Positions 40,094-51,818 of a stretch of DNA of 64,000 nt are shown here, one piece after another. How positions within the stretch are numbered: position 1 is the first letter of the stretch; the number at the start of each line of letters is the position of its first letter. The DNA is from Xenoacremonium recifei (lineage: Eukaryota; Ascomycota; Sordariomycetes; Hypocreales; Nectriaceae): positions 62,001-126,000 of the forward strand of contig WOFQ01000020.1 of NCBI GenBank assembly GCA_012184525.1, written 5' to 3'. A program made the translations under genes and the position numbers. Under the pieces are notes generated by a model, which ran no database searches, was not told the origin of the DNA, and saw only the letters and a list, made by a program, of their open reading frames with translations.

Positions 40094-43000
40094 ATGCCCG
40101 AGGACGTCGACTTCTCGTCCTTCGACGAGGACGCCTGGAAAGCCCAGGATGCCGCCGATGATCGCGAGATCTCGCGACTCTTAGATTCCGAGAATGCCCC
40201 CGGCGGCGGTGGCGGCGGCCTCAAGATTGACGACACCCCCTTCGATCAATCTGGCAAGGCCGACGACGCCGAGGACTTCGAGGATATCAGCGACGATGAT
40301 CTCCCAGACGAGGAGCCCAGCGCGGGCGCCTCGATGGAGATGCCCCCTCTGACAGACGACGGAGGAACTAGCAACGATGCAGACGACTTGTTCGGAGAAG
40401 GACCATCCTCGCCCGACCCGATTCTTGGACCCTCGTCTCCCCACGTTCGCGACGCGGAGGCTGGCGACGACACTCAGCCGCTCGACTCTTCTATCAACTT
40501 TGCTAGCATCAACTTCGACCCCGAACCTCACCGATACGGTGCGAACCAAGACCCCGATATCCCCGCTCCGGCCGAGACTGTGGAAGACTTGCTCAAGGCT
40601 ACGTACCCCGCGTTCAAGAAGGGCCACATTTTGACCTGGAGCGAACTTCTTCCCACCAAGCAGGCTATATGGAAGGAGAAGAAACCTCTGAAGAAACCAA
40701 AGCACTTGGTTACTAGCAAGTTGAGCCTCGATCTCGCCCCGGATCAGGAGAAACAGTTCAGAATTCCTGGAAATGCGACATCACAGAAGCCGAGGCCGCA
40801 TGAGTCCGAACCTAAGGCTCTTATATACTGTGGTCAGGAGCAATTCGAGCAAGCGGAAGACGTCGTTCACTTCGACATCGAAATCGAGTCTGACTCCGAG
40901 AAGGTTGGAGGCTTCACTCTTCGCGACATCGAGCTCGCTTGTGAGGACTGGGGTGCGGATATCGATGCGATTGAGGAGGAGTTTGTGGCTCGGCAAGCAG
41001 CAGAGCAGGAACTTGAGAAATCACGGAAACGCCAGCTGGAGGAGGCCGATGATGAATGGGATGCTGAGTTTCTGATGGACATTGATAACGACGCCAAGCC
41101 GCGACCGAAGAAACATCGACCTATCCAGAAAGGCCTCCCAGAGATTCCTCGATACACTGCCCCGTCGTTTGACAACTTTGAGGAGACTACCCGCCGTGGG
41201 GCTAAGCGCGTTCACTGGGATATGAATGACCCGTATCTGCTCCTTGAGACGCAGGAGTTCACACGCAGCGCCAAGCGACCGCGCCAGGAGAACAAGCTCA
41301 AGCGCATGGCCAACGGAAACTTGAAGGTGGACGTCGGGTCTCGATTTAATATCTCGAACGACGAAGCCTACGATCTCCTCAAGGAGAACCACCAGAGCAA
41401 GGTCCGCGCAACGCTGGGAAATATCTCTGTTGAGCACAGCATGCCTGCCATCAAACTGTCTTGGCCGTACTACAAAGTTAAGCTCGGTGGTACGACAGAC
41501 GAGTATCATCGACCTCGCTTTAGGTACAAGAAGTTCTCCGGCCACATCATTCGTTTTGATAAGCCTGGTCACCACAAGAGGAAGCAGATGAAAGGAAAGG
41601 CTCATGAGATCTTCCTTGAATCCAAAGACCTCAGCATGAACGACAACTCTGTGGCTGTTCTTTTCGAATACTGTGAGCGACGGCCACGAGTGCTCAGCAA
41701 CTTCGGCATGGGAAACAAACTCATCAACTACTACCGCCGCAAAGACACCAGCGATGACGATCAGCTCCCCAAGCAGGAATTGGGCGAGTATCGTATGCTT
41801 CTACCGGAAGATCGATCTCCCTTCTCGCTTTTCGGAACTGTGGACGCCGGCGAAACCGTTCCTACACTGCACAACGAAATGTATCGAGCGCCCGTTTTTA
41901 AGCACACGGCGCGAAACAATGATTTCCTCGTTGTGCGCAGCACGACTGGCGAGCATGGATCAAAGTGGTTTTTGCACAAAATTGACCACCTTCATGTGGT
42001 CGGACAACAATTCCCCTCAGTCGAGGTGCCTGGACCTCATAGTCGAAAGGTCACGAATGCTTCGAAGAACAGAATGAAGATGTTGGCGTTCAGGATGATA
42101 AGACACAGCCCAACGTCCAACTGTCAGCTTTCTGATATCACGAAACATATTGCGGACAGCACCGACACACAGAACCGACAGAAGCTAAAGGAATTCCTTC
42201 AGTATGATCGGGAAAGTGTTGAGAAGGGTATGTGGCGGCTGAAGAATGGAGAGATTCTCCCAGATGAGAGTTCTGTCCGAGCGATGATCAAGCCTGAAGA
42301 GGTTTGTTTGCTCGATGCTATGCAGCTCGGCATCAAGGAGCTTGAAGATGCCGGCTACGACCCCAGAAACGCCAATATTGAAGACGACGTCGCGATGCAG
42401 GATGTCGACGGCGAGGAGGAGGAGGGAGATGATGAGGGAAGCAAGATCGTCAAGGGCCAGAAGAAAGCTGCCGAGAAGCAAGAGGAGACCCTCGCAGACA
42501 AGATGGCTCCCTGGAAGACCACAAAAGCATTTATTGACGCTTGTGCTCAGAAAGCCATGCTTCAGCTCCATGGTGAAGGTGATCCTACCGGACATGGCCT
42601 GGGATTTAGTTTCATTCGTACGTCGATGAAGGGCGGCTACATCGAGGCCGTTCAAGGGCCTCTCGCTACGTCAGCAGATGCGATGGAACGCGAGAAGCGA
42701 GCCAACGGTGGCCATGCTTATAACGTGAAGAAGCAGCAGGCGATGTATGAAGAGGGAATTCGCGAAATTTGGGACAAGCAAAAGGCAACTCTCTCCGACC
42801 AGCAGGAACACGATGACAACGACGTTGCGGTGATCGAAGACGAAGACGACAGATTCAACGTTCAATCGGCGGCAACCCCTGCCCACTTCGACGAAGGCAC
42901 GAGTCAGATCAGTGGACTAACATCGTCGAGTCGACACGTGAAGCGATCGATCCGTATTACCCGCGAAATTCGGATGGCGGACGGCAGTATCCAGAGCCGA

Positions 43001-44190
43001 GTCGAGATGGTCCATGACCCTGTCGTTATTTCGCAGTATATGAAGCGGCGAACAGAAGCTGAGCTGGAGATTAGAGAGTATGTTGATCCGTCACATCCCC
43101 ACCAAGCCAACCAAGATCGAAGCTGTGGAAGCACCCCTCTCAAGACGACAACTGAACATTCCTATGGCGTCGGCTATCCTGGCTCCCAGGTTGACTTGGC
43201 TGGCTTGGCTTACAGGGTTCCTGCTTACACCTATCTTTGTACAGCATCTACAGCTCCCGTCCTACGGGTAATGCCGACCATGACCGTCTTGCGGGCATTA
43301 GGTATGTCGATGATTACCCGTCTCACTCCCGAGCTGAACGCTAACTGTCTGTTAGAATTAAGAAGGAGCTCGAAAGATTGGAAAAGAACAAAGCTCGACG
43401 ACAAGCCCGAGAACAGCAGAAAGAGCTCCAGCAAAAAGCCACTTCGGGCGACGCCGGATCCCCCAAGGTCAACGGCGATAAGATCCCCACGGGCACAACC
43501 CGCAAGTGTGCCAATTGTGGCCAAGTTGGACACATCAAAACCAACAAGAAGTATGAGTCCCCCTTGTTCACCTCCCCCCCGTGTGTCTTTTGATTGGTTC
43601 CTTGCTGCCGCCCAAGTGGGAGACGAACCTCCTGCAGCGGGCGGGAGAAAGAAACACAAGCGCAAGAAGACAATTCTGCATCGAACTATAGACAAGAGCG
43701 AGAGAGAGACACGTAGAAGAACACAAAACGAAGAGAAACAGGCTCGAAGAGAAGCGCGAAAAGCACAAAGCAATGGCCGAGCGGCGCAGAAGAGGCGCAA
43801 AGACGAAGCGCGCCTGGCCGAACAGCAAAGACTGGCCGACGAACGCGCCACACACAAACGACTCAAGGAAGAACTTCAGCGCAGAGCCATTGAGCAGCGC
43901 GACAGGGAACGAGCGGGCAGAATTAATCAACTACGACAACCAACCCAGCCCAAGTACCGCTACGGCACCGTCCGCCGTTGACAAGTCTCTCTCTCTCGCC
44001 AAAAGCATCGTATCTTTCATTAGACATTTTTCAACATTTCTATTACTCTCAGGTGGGACTGTGCTAACGACATTCTTGAAGATTATGTCCGCTGCTTAAC
44101 GGCACGATGAAACCGGACAACGGCGCGGCGGAGCATGGCGGCTTTGGTAATTACAACGCTCCAGCTACGAATGCCGGATCACCAATGTAG
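40094..44190 (+). CDS. TAF1: TFIID subunit 1 (TAF1)
   Basis: Four exons (40094-43077, 43245-43301, 43356-43550, 44082-44190) give 1114 aa. TAF1 is the scaffold of the TFIID complex that loads RNA polymerase II at promoters. The N terminus is acidic (TAND-like, about 1-160). The large central DUF3591 region has RFNISNDEAYDLL, KLSWPYYKVKLGG and RMIRHSPTSNCQLSD. Near the end are RPTGNADHDR, a basic coiled coil (IKKELERLEKNKARRQARE) and a zinc knuckle with C1065, C1068 and H1073. Its fourth ligand, C1081 in LCPLLNGTMK, is encoded only in the last exon, after a 531-nt intron with a GTATGA donor and a GCTAAC branch site 20 nt before the acceptor. No bromodomains are present, as usual in fungi. The unspliced frame stays open to 43,981, which could mislead gene callers. 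Confidence 0.9.
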
Positions 44191-46719
44191 GGACCAGATC
44201 GGCAAGGAAAGGGAGGTTTTGGGTTGGGATCTTGAGTGAGGGCTGGTAGGATTATGCAGTGGCCTTCTGCTGAGGAAGCGATAAAATAATACCCCGTGAA
44301 ATCGCTACACTGGTATCTCATTGCCGGGCATGGCCGAACCGCTCGGTGTCTCCCGTCCGTGTGTTGGTCCAACCTCGCTACCTACCTTGATTGCCTATCC
44401 ATCCAATCTCAACCTGGAGTCCAACTCTCACTGGAGACAACTGTGCTGCTTCCAGGGTTGTAGGCCAGGCGGGATGATACGATGGCGTGGTGATACCATC
44501 CATGAGCCAAATTAGCCCCATTTTGCCCGCTCGTGGTCCCACCGCTGACGGGGGCTAAAAGGGCGGAAGCTAGAGGGGAGGATTTATTTTTAGAAATGCT
44601 GCGAGTGTTGGAGATGTGCAGCTGGCCAATCGGCGAGGGGGAGAGGCTGCGGGTGGGTGAACGTGATGGGATGGATGGGACGGGATGGATAGAGGCAGGG
44701 CGGATGTTGTGAGCCGGGAGATTGACAGAAGTGAGTTAGTTTTGAGTGAGTGTAGATGAGGTTGTGGTGGTTGGAGACAGAAGTTCCTTGTGAGATTCAG
44801 TGTCAAGATCTACTCCATGAGAAGAGTACTGAGTATCAGCTCGTCCCGACAGTGTGTTCCAGGCGTCTAGATGGAATCAGCAGGATCAACATGTAAAAGC
44901 ACCTTTAGTAGCCTAATGCACAACGGCCACCTACCTGGAATCCCCTCTGCATTAGCTGCAGCTCTTGCAGCACGGGATACGAAAGCCTGAAGCATGCGGG
45001 ATCAAGTGCATGCATGCATACATTGCAGCGGCAGAAATGACGACTCGCCCCTTGTGCCTGGACTTGTACGGGTTGTGATTCGCAGAGCAGCACCTGTGAC
45101 GAGGGAGGCTGTGGTGGGATGGAGGGAGGTTGGTTGGAGGGGACAAGGGGGGCTAAGCGAGGAGGATCGCGAGTTAAGCGCAGCCGCGAGGGGAGCAGAG
45201 TGACAGCGTGTATCTCGGGAATATCTACGGAGTATTGGACGTGAGACATGGTGAAGATCACTGGGGCCGTGGATGGTGATGTGTGTTTTGAGATGGGCGG
45301 ATATACGGGGCAGACGTGAATGAGATGCGATGCTGATACACTGGATTCAGCAACATGGCCACAGTAATGTGCACGAACCCTTGAGAGGCTTTCCACTCGA
45401 GCAAAAGCATCATTATCATCGAGTCTCTCTGTTCTCACCGTGATCATGGAATCACAACTTAACCCGTCGTCATTCGTCGAGATAGAGCTTCGGCGGCTGT
45501 CACCTCACTAACAGCCGTCGTGCAGGCACTGCCTCACTGGCCTCTAGCGTACCATCCATCATCTTCTCCGGGCCTCGAACAGCGGTCAAGACGCAACAGC
45601 TAGAAGGTGACTGAGCGAGCCAACAGACTGGATTATGGTGGCTGGGAGCCGCCGTTGCATTGGATCCTCCCACCGTCTCATCGGGAGTCTTCAGTGGAGG
45701 TTTGCGGCTTCAGGGTCTTGCTCCGGGGGCTCCTCCGCTGAAACCGTCCCCTGTAGCGTCTGTAGCGTCCGCGACGGTCCACTGTAAGGCACGCTGGGCT
45801 GGGACGAAAGAAGCGGGGCTACGCCCGTCAGGCAGGTGCGGCGCCCTCCCGTCCAGCTGGAGCCTTTTCCTCCCTCCATGCCATGCCTTCCATGCTGCTT
45901 CTTCTTTTTCTCCCGCACCAAGTCTGAACACGATCCCGTCTATTATTAGAATCATCCAACGCCAGATTCAGCCCCATCGGCATCGCTGCTGCACCACCAC
46001 CACCGCGATTGGGGAGCTTCGAGCATCGACATTATCATAATCTTGAAGACCTCGCGCCCGACCTCGAAAACGCCGCTTGCTCGCACTCCGTTCCTGTCTT
46101 CTGCGCGCGCTGTGAGGCTTGAACACGCATCCGCGCCCGTTTGTGCTCTTCGCCCCCTCGCTCTGCCACCACAAAGAAATCGACGTCACGGCCAGCCTCG
46201 TCCGCCCAGTAGACTAGCTATTGGTACTGTGCTGTCTGTCGCTTGGCCGCTTTGTCTCGCTGGACCAACTGCTCCTCGTTCGCTTCTGCTTTGCTCCCGC
46301 GCGACTTCTCTGTCCTGTCCTGCTCCAACTCTACAGCGTTCGCGTCCGTCTTCCATTCCGCGCAACTGCTAGTCGCATCGCATCGCATCCAACGTGCGCC
46401 AAACGTGCCTTACCTTGGATAGAAATCCCCAGCGCGACTCGATGCGGACGGACCTCTGCTTTTAGGACCCTCGACAAACTCGTGATCCGAGCTGGGAGCC
46501 CACGCGTCACTCGCCCCGGATCCTTCGTCCGCCGTCGCTTTCTCGAACTGCGCCTACCGACGACGACGACGACTTCTCGAACCCTGCGCCGACGCTGACG
46601 ACGAAGCGCAAGCCGACGATTGCGTCAAGTCGCTCCTTCGCCATAGTCCGCCCCGCGTGGAGCGTGATCGCAAACGAGATTGATCCGACCAACTCGGTGG
46701 ACCGCCGTGAACCGCCACG
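44191..46719. other. Intergenic, upstream of the MADS-box gene
   Basis: About 2.5 kb with no supported gene. A minus-strand frame at 44,905-45,447 is open but compositionally plain and matches no family. The last 700 bp before the ATG are C/T-rich with many CGAC runs, suggesting a long 5' UTR. A (CGCAT) pentanucleotide run lies at 46,373-46,388. Confidence 0.5.
46373..46388. repeat. Pentanucleotide CGCAT repeat in the MADS-box leader
   Basis: TCGCATCGCATCGCAT contains three CGCAT units. The same pentamer, on the other strand, recurs at 57,511 upstream of the hexose transporter gene. Confidence 0.6.
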
Positions 46720-48751
46720 ATGGGTCGAAGAAAGATTGAGATCAAAGCTATCAAGGATGATAGGAACCGCTCGGTGTACGTCGTTCGTCTGCTGCGCGCT
46801 CTGTCCGCGCTGCGCTCCCTCTTGGCGATAGAAGCTGACTATAATGCTCCAGGACCTTTCTAAAGCGCAAGGGTGGATTGTTCAAGAAGGCTCACGAGCT
46901 GTCCGTGCTCTGCTCCGTCGATGTCGCCGTATTCATTTTTGGAAACAACAAGAAACTATACGAGTACTCGTCATCAGACATGGGAGAGCTCATTACTCGG
47001 TATCAATTCGTGCGTCTTGGGATCTCCTGTCTTTAATTTCCGCGGCTAACTCTTCGCAGCATGGCGGCCCCAGCGAACACAAGGGTCCTTCCGACTTCAA
47101 CGCCAACAACGATGACGAGGAGGACGAAGAGGGCGATGGAACCCCTCCTCGCGCACCCGATGGCATGGCGGACAGCCAGATGATGCCACCGCAATACCAC
47201 GGCCAGGCGCCGTTCCCTCAGATCCGACATCACACACCCTCAGCATCACCGCCCATCAACAACGGCACCCAGTTCACGCCGCATCCGGCTGCGCATCCCG
47301 TCCAGCGGGTGCATACTCCTCAGCCCCCGATTACCGTCTCGCGACCAGGATCGCGAAATGATGTCCGCCGTTTGGGCCCCGGCGGCATGCCCGTTCCTCA
47401 AGGGGCGCCGCATCCCGGAATCACCTATATGCCCACTCCCCCAATCTACAACCCTCCTCCCCAGGCCAACATGATGCCTCAACCTCCGCCGCCAGCCCCG
47501 TATCAGCCTTATCCCCCGCAGCCAAACCAGATGCCCCAGCCGCAACAGTATCTGGACGACCGACGGGCCTCGATGCCTCCGGCCTTCTCGTCACAGCCTC
47601 CGTCACAAGGCATCCAGGCGCCGGTGCGCCCGACGCCATCGCCCCAGCCCATGCATCAGCAGCTTCCACCAAACCCTATTCCTCACATCTCGCCTCCGCC
47701 TCCTCAGCCACCGCAGATGGAGCGGCGTCTGCACGATCCGCTACCGCCGCCGCCGCCTCCCCCGGTGGAACCTAAGCCGGAGCCCCAGGAGCGCCCGAAG
47801 ATGCCGCTGCTGAACACGGACACGGCGATTAAGAAGATGCCCCGGAAGACGCACAGCATCTTTACACCCATTGAGGAGAACCGGTCCATTCTGTCACAGC
47901 ATCTGGCATCTTTTGCAGCCGAGCCTGTCAAACCTGATACATCTGCGGCCGCGGCGAATGCCTCTAATCGTTCCCAGTCGGTGGATGTGGGTGCCATGTC
48001 GAGGAGTAACACCACGTCCTCACCTCAGCTTCCACAACGTGCCAACACGCAGGCTGACGATAAGTCGCGCCCCAAGCCAATGGCAACGATCCCAGAGGCC
48101 ACCTTTACGCCACCGTCACGGACGAGCAGCCTCAAGGTTGGTGGTGGCGCTGGCGGCGGTGCTCGCCCACGTGGGCCCCGGCTCAAGGTGACGATCCCCG
48201 GAGACGGAGGTTCGGATCCCGGAAGCGCGACGCTGGATTCCAGCTCGCCCCGGAATGCTACTGAGACGACAACCATTCAACCACCGCAACGGCACAACTC
48301 ACAATCGTCACTTGTTCTTCCTCCGCCATCTCCCTCTGCATCTGCCATCCTCTCAGCCGGCGCCACCGGTCCTCCAAACCCCTTTGCCAGACCTGTGCCC
48401 CAGCAGAGTGTCAACGGTGGCGACACACCCGTCTCAGCCTTGCCCTCGCGGTTCCTCAACAATGAGTTCCTGCCCAGCCCGAGCAGCTTCTACCATGACT
48501 GGCCGTTCCGCGGCGGCGACAGCAACACCCTGCCTAGTCCGTTGAATTTTGCGACACCTGTTGTGGGCTCGGGGCCGAGTTTTCTGAGGGACGACAACAC
48601 GCCTAATAACGGCATCTCAAGTCTGAACAGCTTATCGGTTAATAATGGCAGCAATCCCATTGCGGCGAAGAGAAAGACGCCGGAGATCACGAATGGACCG
48701 AGTGAACCGCCGGAACCTAACTCTGATTCAAAGAGGGTGAGGGTTGAGTGA
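46720..48751 (+). CDS. RLM1: Rlm1-type MADS-box transcription factor
   Basis: Three exons (46720-46775, 46853-47009, 47060-48751) give 634 aa. The MADS box is complete only after splicing: MGRRKIEIKAIKDDRNRSV, then TFLKRKGGLFKKAHELSVLC and SVDVAVFIFGNNKKLYEYSS, MEF2/Rlm1 type. Introns are 77 and 50 nt with GTACGT and GTGCGT donors. Without splicing, the DNA-binding half is lost from the frame, so automatic calls starting at 46,844 would be wrong. The rest is Pro/Gln-rich with long poly-Pro stretches and Ser/Thr-Pro sites, as expected for a target of the cell-wall-integrity MAP kinase (Slt2/Mps1). Rlm1 drives expression of wall genes. Family identity is clear; the pathway is inferred by homology. 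Confidence 0.92.
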
Positions 48752-49401
48752 AATGCAGGTTTCTGCGTAGTCTGATTTTTGTCACTCTGCTGTTTACGAA
48801 TGGCGTCTGCTACTTGTATGCCTCTTGTTATTTGCATATCTACCGCTCCATCTTGTTTCCTTTCGTTTCTATACCCTCCAATTAGGAAACCGCCCGCTTC
48901 TTTGAAGGGCATGATTTTTTTTTTTCTCGTTTGGGATTCCTAGAAGCACGCCACTCTAGGTATATATCTTCACTTCTTTGGGCTTGGACGACTTCGATTC
49001 TTCACTCCATGTGTATGGCTGGAATCTTTCCTTTTTCAGATACAGGTTGAATGGTTTTCACGGACTTGAGGGCCTTGGATAGGCACCGGAACTTGCAATG
49101 GTATATGAGCGGCGTTTTTGGGCGGACATGTTTCAACAGATGATAACGGCTCCTCTGGGTTTAGAAACGTATTGAATGATGGATTGAACGCTCTTTCCAA
49201 GCTTATTTCTGTCTGCACGAATTAGTTATCCAGCGAGATGGCATAGCATTCTGTTGCGTAGTAGATGAAGGAGAAAAGAAGTCCATTGAATATTCCACAA
49301 TTTGTCCGGGTCTATGTCCAGAATACTCCGATCAACGCCGTATTACCCATCGTTTCATCGTCGCTCATTGTATTTTCACGCAAGCAAACCCCCATCTACC
49401 T
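48752..49401. other. Convergent 3' flanks
   Basis: These 650 bp lie between the stops of the MADS-box gene and the fasciclin gene, so they hold two 3' UTRs. A T-rich run at about 48,915 may be part of a poly(A) region. No gene is seen. Confidence 0.5.
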
Positions 49402-50091
49402 CTAAACGTAGTTGAGTACACCCTTGATAATCCACTGCATCGCAAGTTAGCTCTTCTGCCCCCCACACCAGCATCTTCATCCATCTCAACAAAAACTTAC
49501 CAATTCACCATTCGCAACCTGGCTCGCGACCCTCTCAACCTCCACGCCGTCCGGCATCACCAGCCTCTTCCCCCCACGGCTCTCCCACCAAACCTCACGG
49601 CCCCCCACCGTCTTCGCGTGCTCACCCTCCGCCCACGGACTGACCCCCACGAGGTGCGCCTCGACGAAGCGCCGCAGGTTGTCGCGCGCGCGGTCCTGGC
49701 CGTCTTCGCCGTCATATGCACCCGCAGAGTCGCGCGGGTCCTCCCAGGGCTTGCGGGGGAGGGCCTCGATGGCGGAGTTGAGGGGCGCGAGCACGGTGGT
49801 GTTGAGAGCGAGGTCGGCGAGGAGAGTGGTCGTGGAGTCGTGCAGGCGCGCGAAGGAGGCGAAGGAGGTGAGGGCGCGCTGGGTGCCGAGAACGTCGGTG
49901 AGGGCCACGGCGGGCTGCTGCGTGGTTTCGGGCGGGGAGGGCGGCATTATAGGGAGGACTTGTTGCGAGTCGGAGGAGTCGGGGCGGGGTGCGGGGAGAG
50001 GAAGATCGTGGTTGGGGTGGGCGACGAGGGGGACGAGGAGTTGGGCGGTTGTGAGGGATTGGAAGAGGACGAGGGACGGGAGGAGTCTCAT
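49402..50091 (-). CDS. Secreted fasciclin (FAS1) domain protein
   Basis: Two exons (50091-49501, 49434-49402) are joined by a 66-nt intron (GTAAGT, GCTAAC, TGCAG), giving 207 aa. The tiny last exon encodes only WIIKGVLNYV. A signal peptide (MRLLPSLVLFQSLTTA) is followed by a Pro-rich linker and one FAS1 domain: LADLALNTTVLAPLNSAIEALPRKPWE, LRRFVEAHLVGVSP and a final VANGELWIIKGVL. FAS1 domains mediate adhesion. Most fungal relatives are single-domain, vacuolar or secreted proteins of about this size. No GPI signal or membrane helix is seen at the C terminus. Family identity is good; the role is unknown. Confidence 0.85.
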
Positions 50092-51818
50092 GGCGGCGAG
50101 GATGAGGCTGGAATGCGGTCGTGATGGTGAGGAGTTGGTGGTTTGGCAGACGTCGACGTCATGGGGCGCGATATCATAGCGGAGGGGGAGAACTTGTTTG
50201 TGGAGGTCACGTGGCAGAGATTCAGATGCAGGTCACGGGATCTGCCAAGAAACCTGGCGTTTAGGAATTGGAGTCTGGACAATGACCAGGGAGCCAGCGT
50301 CTTCCCCAGGTTGGAGACGATCAGATGACAGACACGGCGTCGTCGACGAGAATCTGGGGAATTGCCTCTCGGTTGGCGACTTTCACATGCTTTCTGCTTG
50401 CGCCAGGAGGCCCTTGTCTTACTCAGACGATGGTCAGAGCCAATCCCTTGGCTGGAGCAAGGGAAGAGAGGGATCTGCCCTGCCCCAATGGATCTCACGG
50501 GACCATGAATCATGACGGCAGAGAGTGCCCCTCTCACATGTGAAAGTTGGCGAGAGAGAGAGTTGGAGAAGGGGGCACGCCGTCTCGAACTCGTGGCGGG
50601 GCCTATAGATGAGGCTCAGGGGGCGTTGCTCGGAGGGAGGGAGGGAGGGAGGTCAGATGACCGGAGACACATGGCCGGATAGATGTCCGCGCGAGGCCTC
50701 GGGGAGCAGTCCGGGGGGGTTTGAGGGCGGAGGCTCTGTGGGGGAACTGGGGATGGCGAACTCGGCGGGACGCAGATTCAAACGCGAGGGCAGACGAGTG
50801 AAGCCTACAAAGACACATGGAACCGCTGGCGATGTTGGGATTGCGAAGGGTTGCAAACGAGCACGCCTGACGCCTGCGAACACATGCCCCGGTCCGAGCG
50901 ATTGTCACCTCCCTCGGTGTCTGCTCACCCAGATCCGGCAGCGTGACCTGGAGACGTTAGCGGGCAGGTGAAAGCCCCCCACATTCCCCGTCTGCTGGGG
51001 CGGGGACCTCGGCACCTTTTGGAGGGCAAACCCCCCAAACGGCTTCGGCTGGTTGCCCGGGGGGGCGGTGGTTCGGCGTAGCAGGGGGCGAGCAGAGGAT
51101 GATAGAGATTCGAATTCGTGGGAGATGTTTCCGGTGTCGGGGCGGGTTGTTGAGGTTTGGATGAATAGGCAGGTATTCAGCAATTCGGAATTCAGCTGCT
51201 TCCGGCTCGGAATTGGTGGACTTGGGGAAGCAGAGACACTGGGATCGGACACCATTCCCCTTGTGTTCTATCCGTTAGGTGTCTGGCCCGCCCCCGGACC
51301 CCCCTGGAAAGCACCAGCCTCGGCGGGGGTCGCGGCGCTGTTTGCACTGGAGCTGCTGCTGCTGCTGAGAAAACGCAGCCTGCTGATTTGGCGGGTGCTC
51401 GCCCCAACTGACATCACTGACCACAGCGCTGCGCGGACATTTAATTGCTAGCTGTTCTCGGCCGCCCGGTCCGTTTTTGCTGCTGCTGGGAAGTCAAGCC
51501 AAAAGGTACAAAGGTACCTCCTACCCCAGGCTTGACTCGACCTCGGCTTGCGCCCCTCTGACACTCATCCTGACCTGACCTGACCAGTCGCACTCCTCGG
51601 CGTTGGCTCTGCTCTGTCGCATTCCTCCATACACCGGAAGCTTATTAACTTAAGTCTCCCTCGGGCTGCTCGCCCTTCTCCTTGGACATTTCTTTCTCTT
51701 CTCTCCATCTCACTTCCATCCTCTATACCCTCCTCCCCCTCAGCGAATCCCTTTCTGCTCGTGTTTCGCTGCCTCCCGTCGCATCGCCATCCTCCTCTCC
51801 TCCCACACACACAGAACT
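50092..51818. other. GC-rich divergent promoter region
   Basis: About 1.7 kb lies between the fasciclin and fumarate reductase starts. It holds G-rich tracts (listed) and a C/T-rich leader in the last 300 bp before the ATG at 51,819. Overlapping frames on both strands reflect high GC content. No gene is supported. Confidence 0.5.
50632..50652 (+). repeat. GGGA simple repeat
   Basis: About five GGGA/GAGG units form a purine-only run with several G-triplets. It could form a G-quadruplex, but that is a chemical possibility only. Confidence 0.6.

Noticed and set aside
43231..43866. Minus-strand frame of 211 codons antisense to the end of TAF1
   Set aside because: A Leu/Ser/Arg-rich mirror of the Lys/Arg/Glu-rich plus strand; it spans TAF1 exons and introns without sense.
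44905..45447. Minus-strand frame of 180 codons before the MADS-box gene
   Set aside because: No domain, signal peptide or splice pattern, and other frames are equally open. Could be a lineage-specific gene, but nothing supports it.
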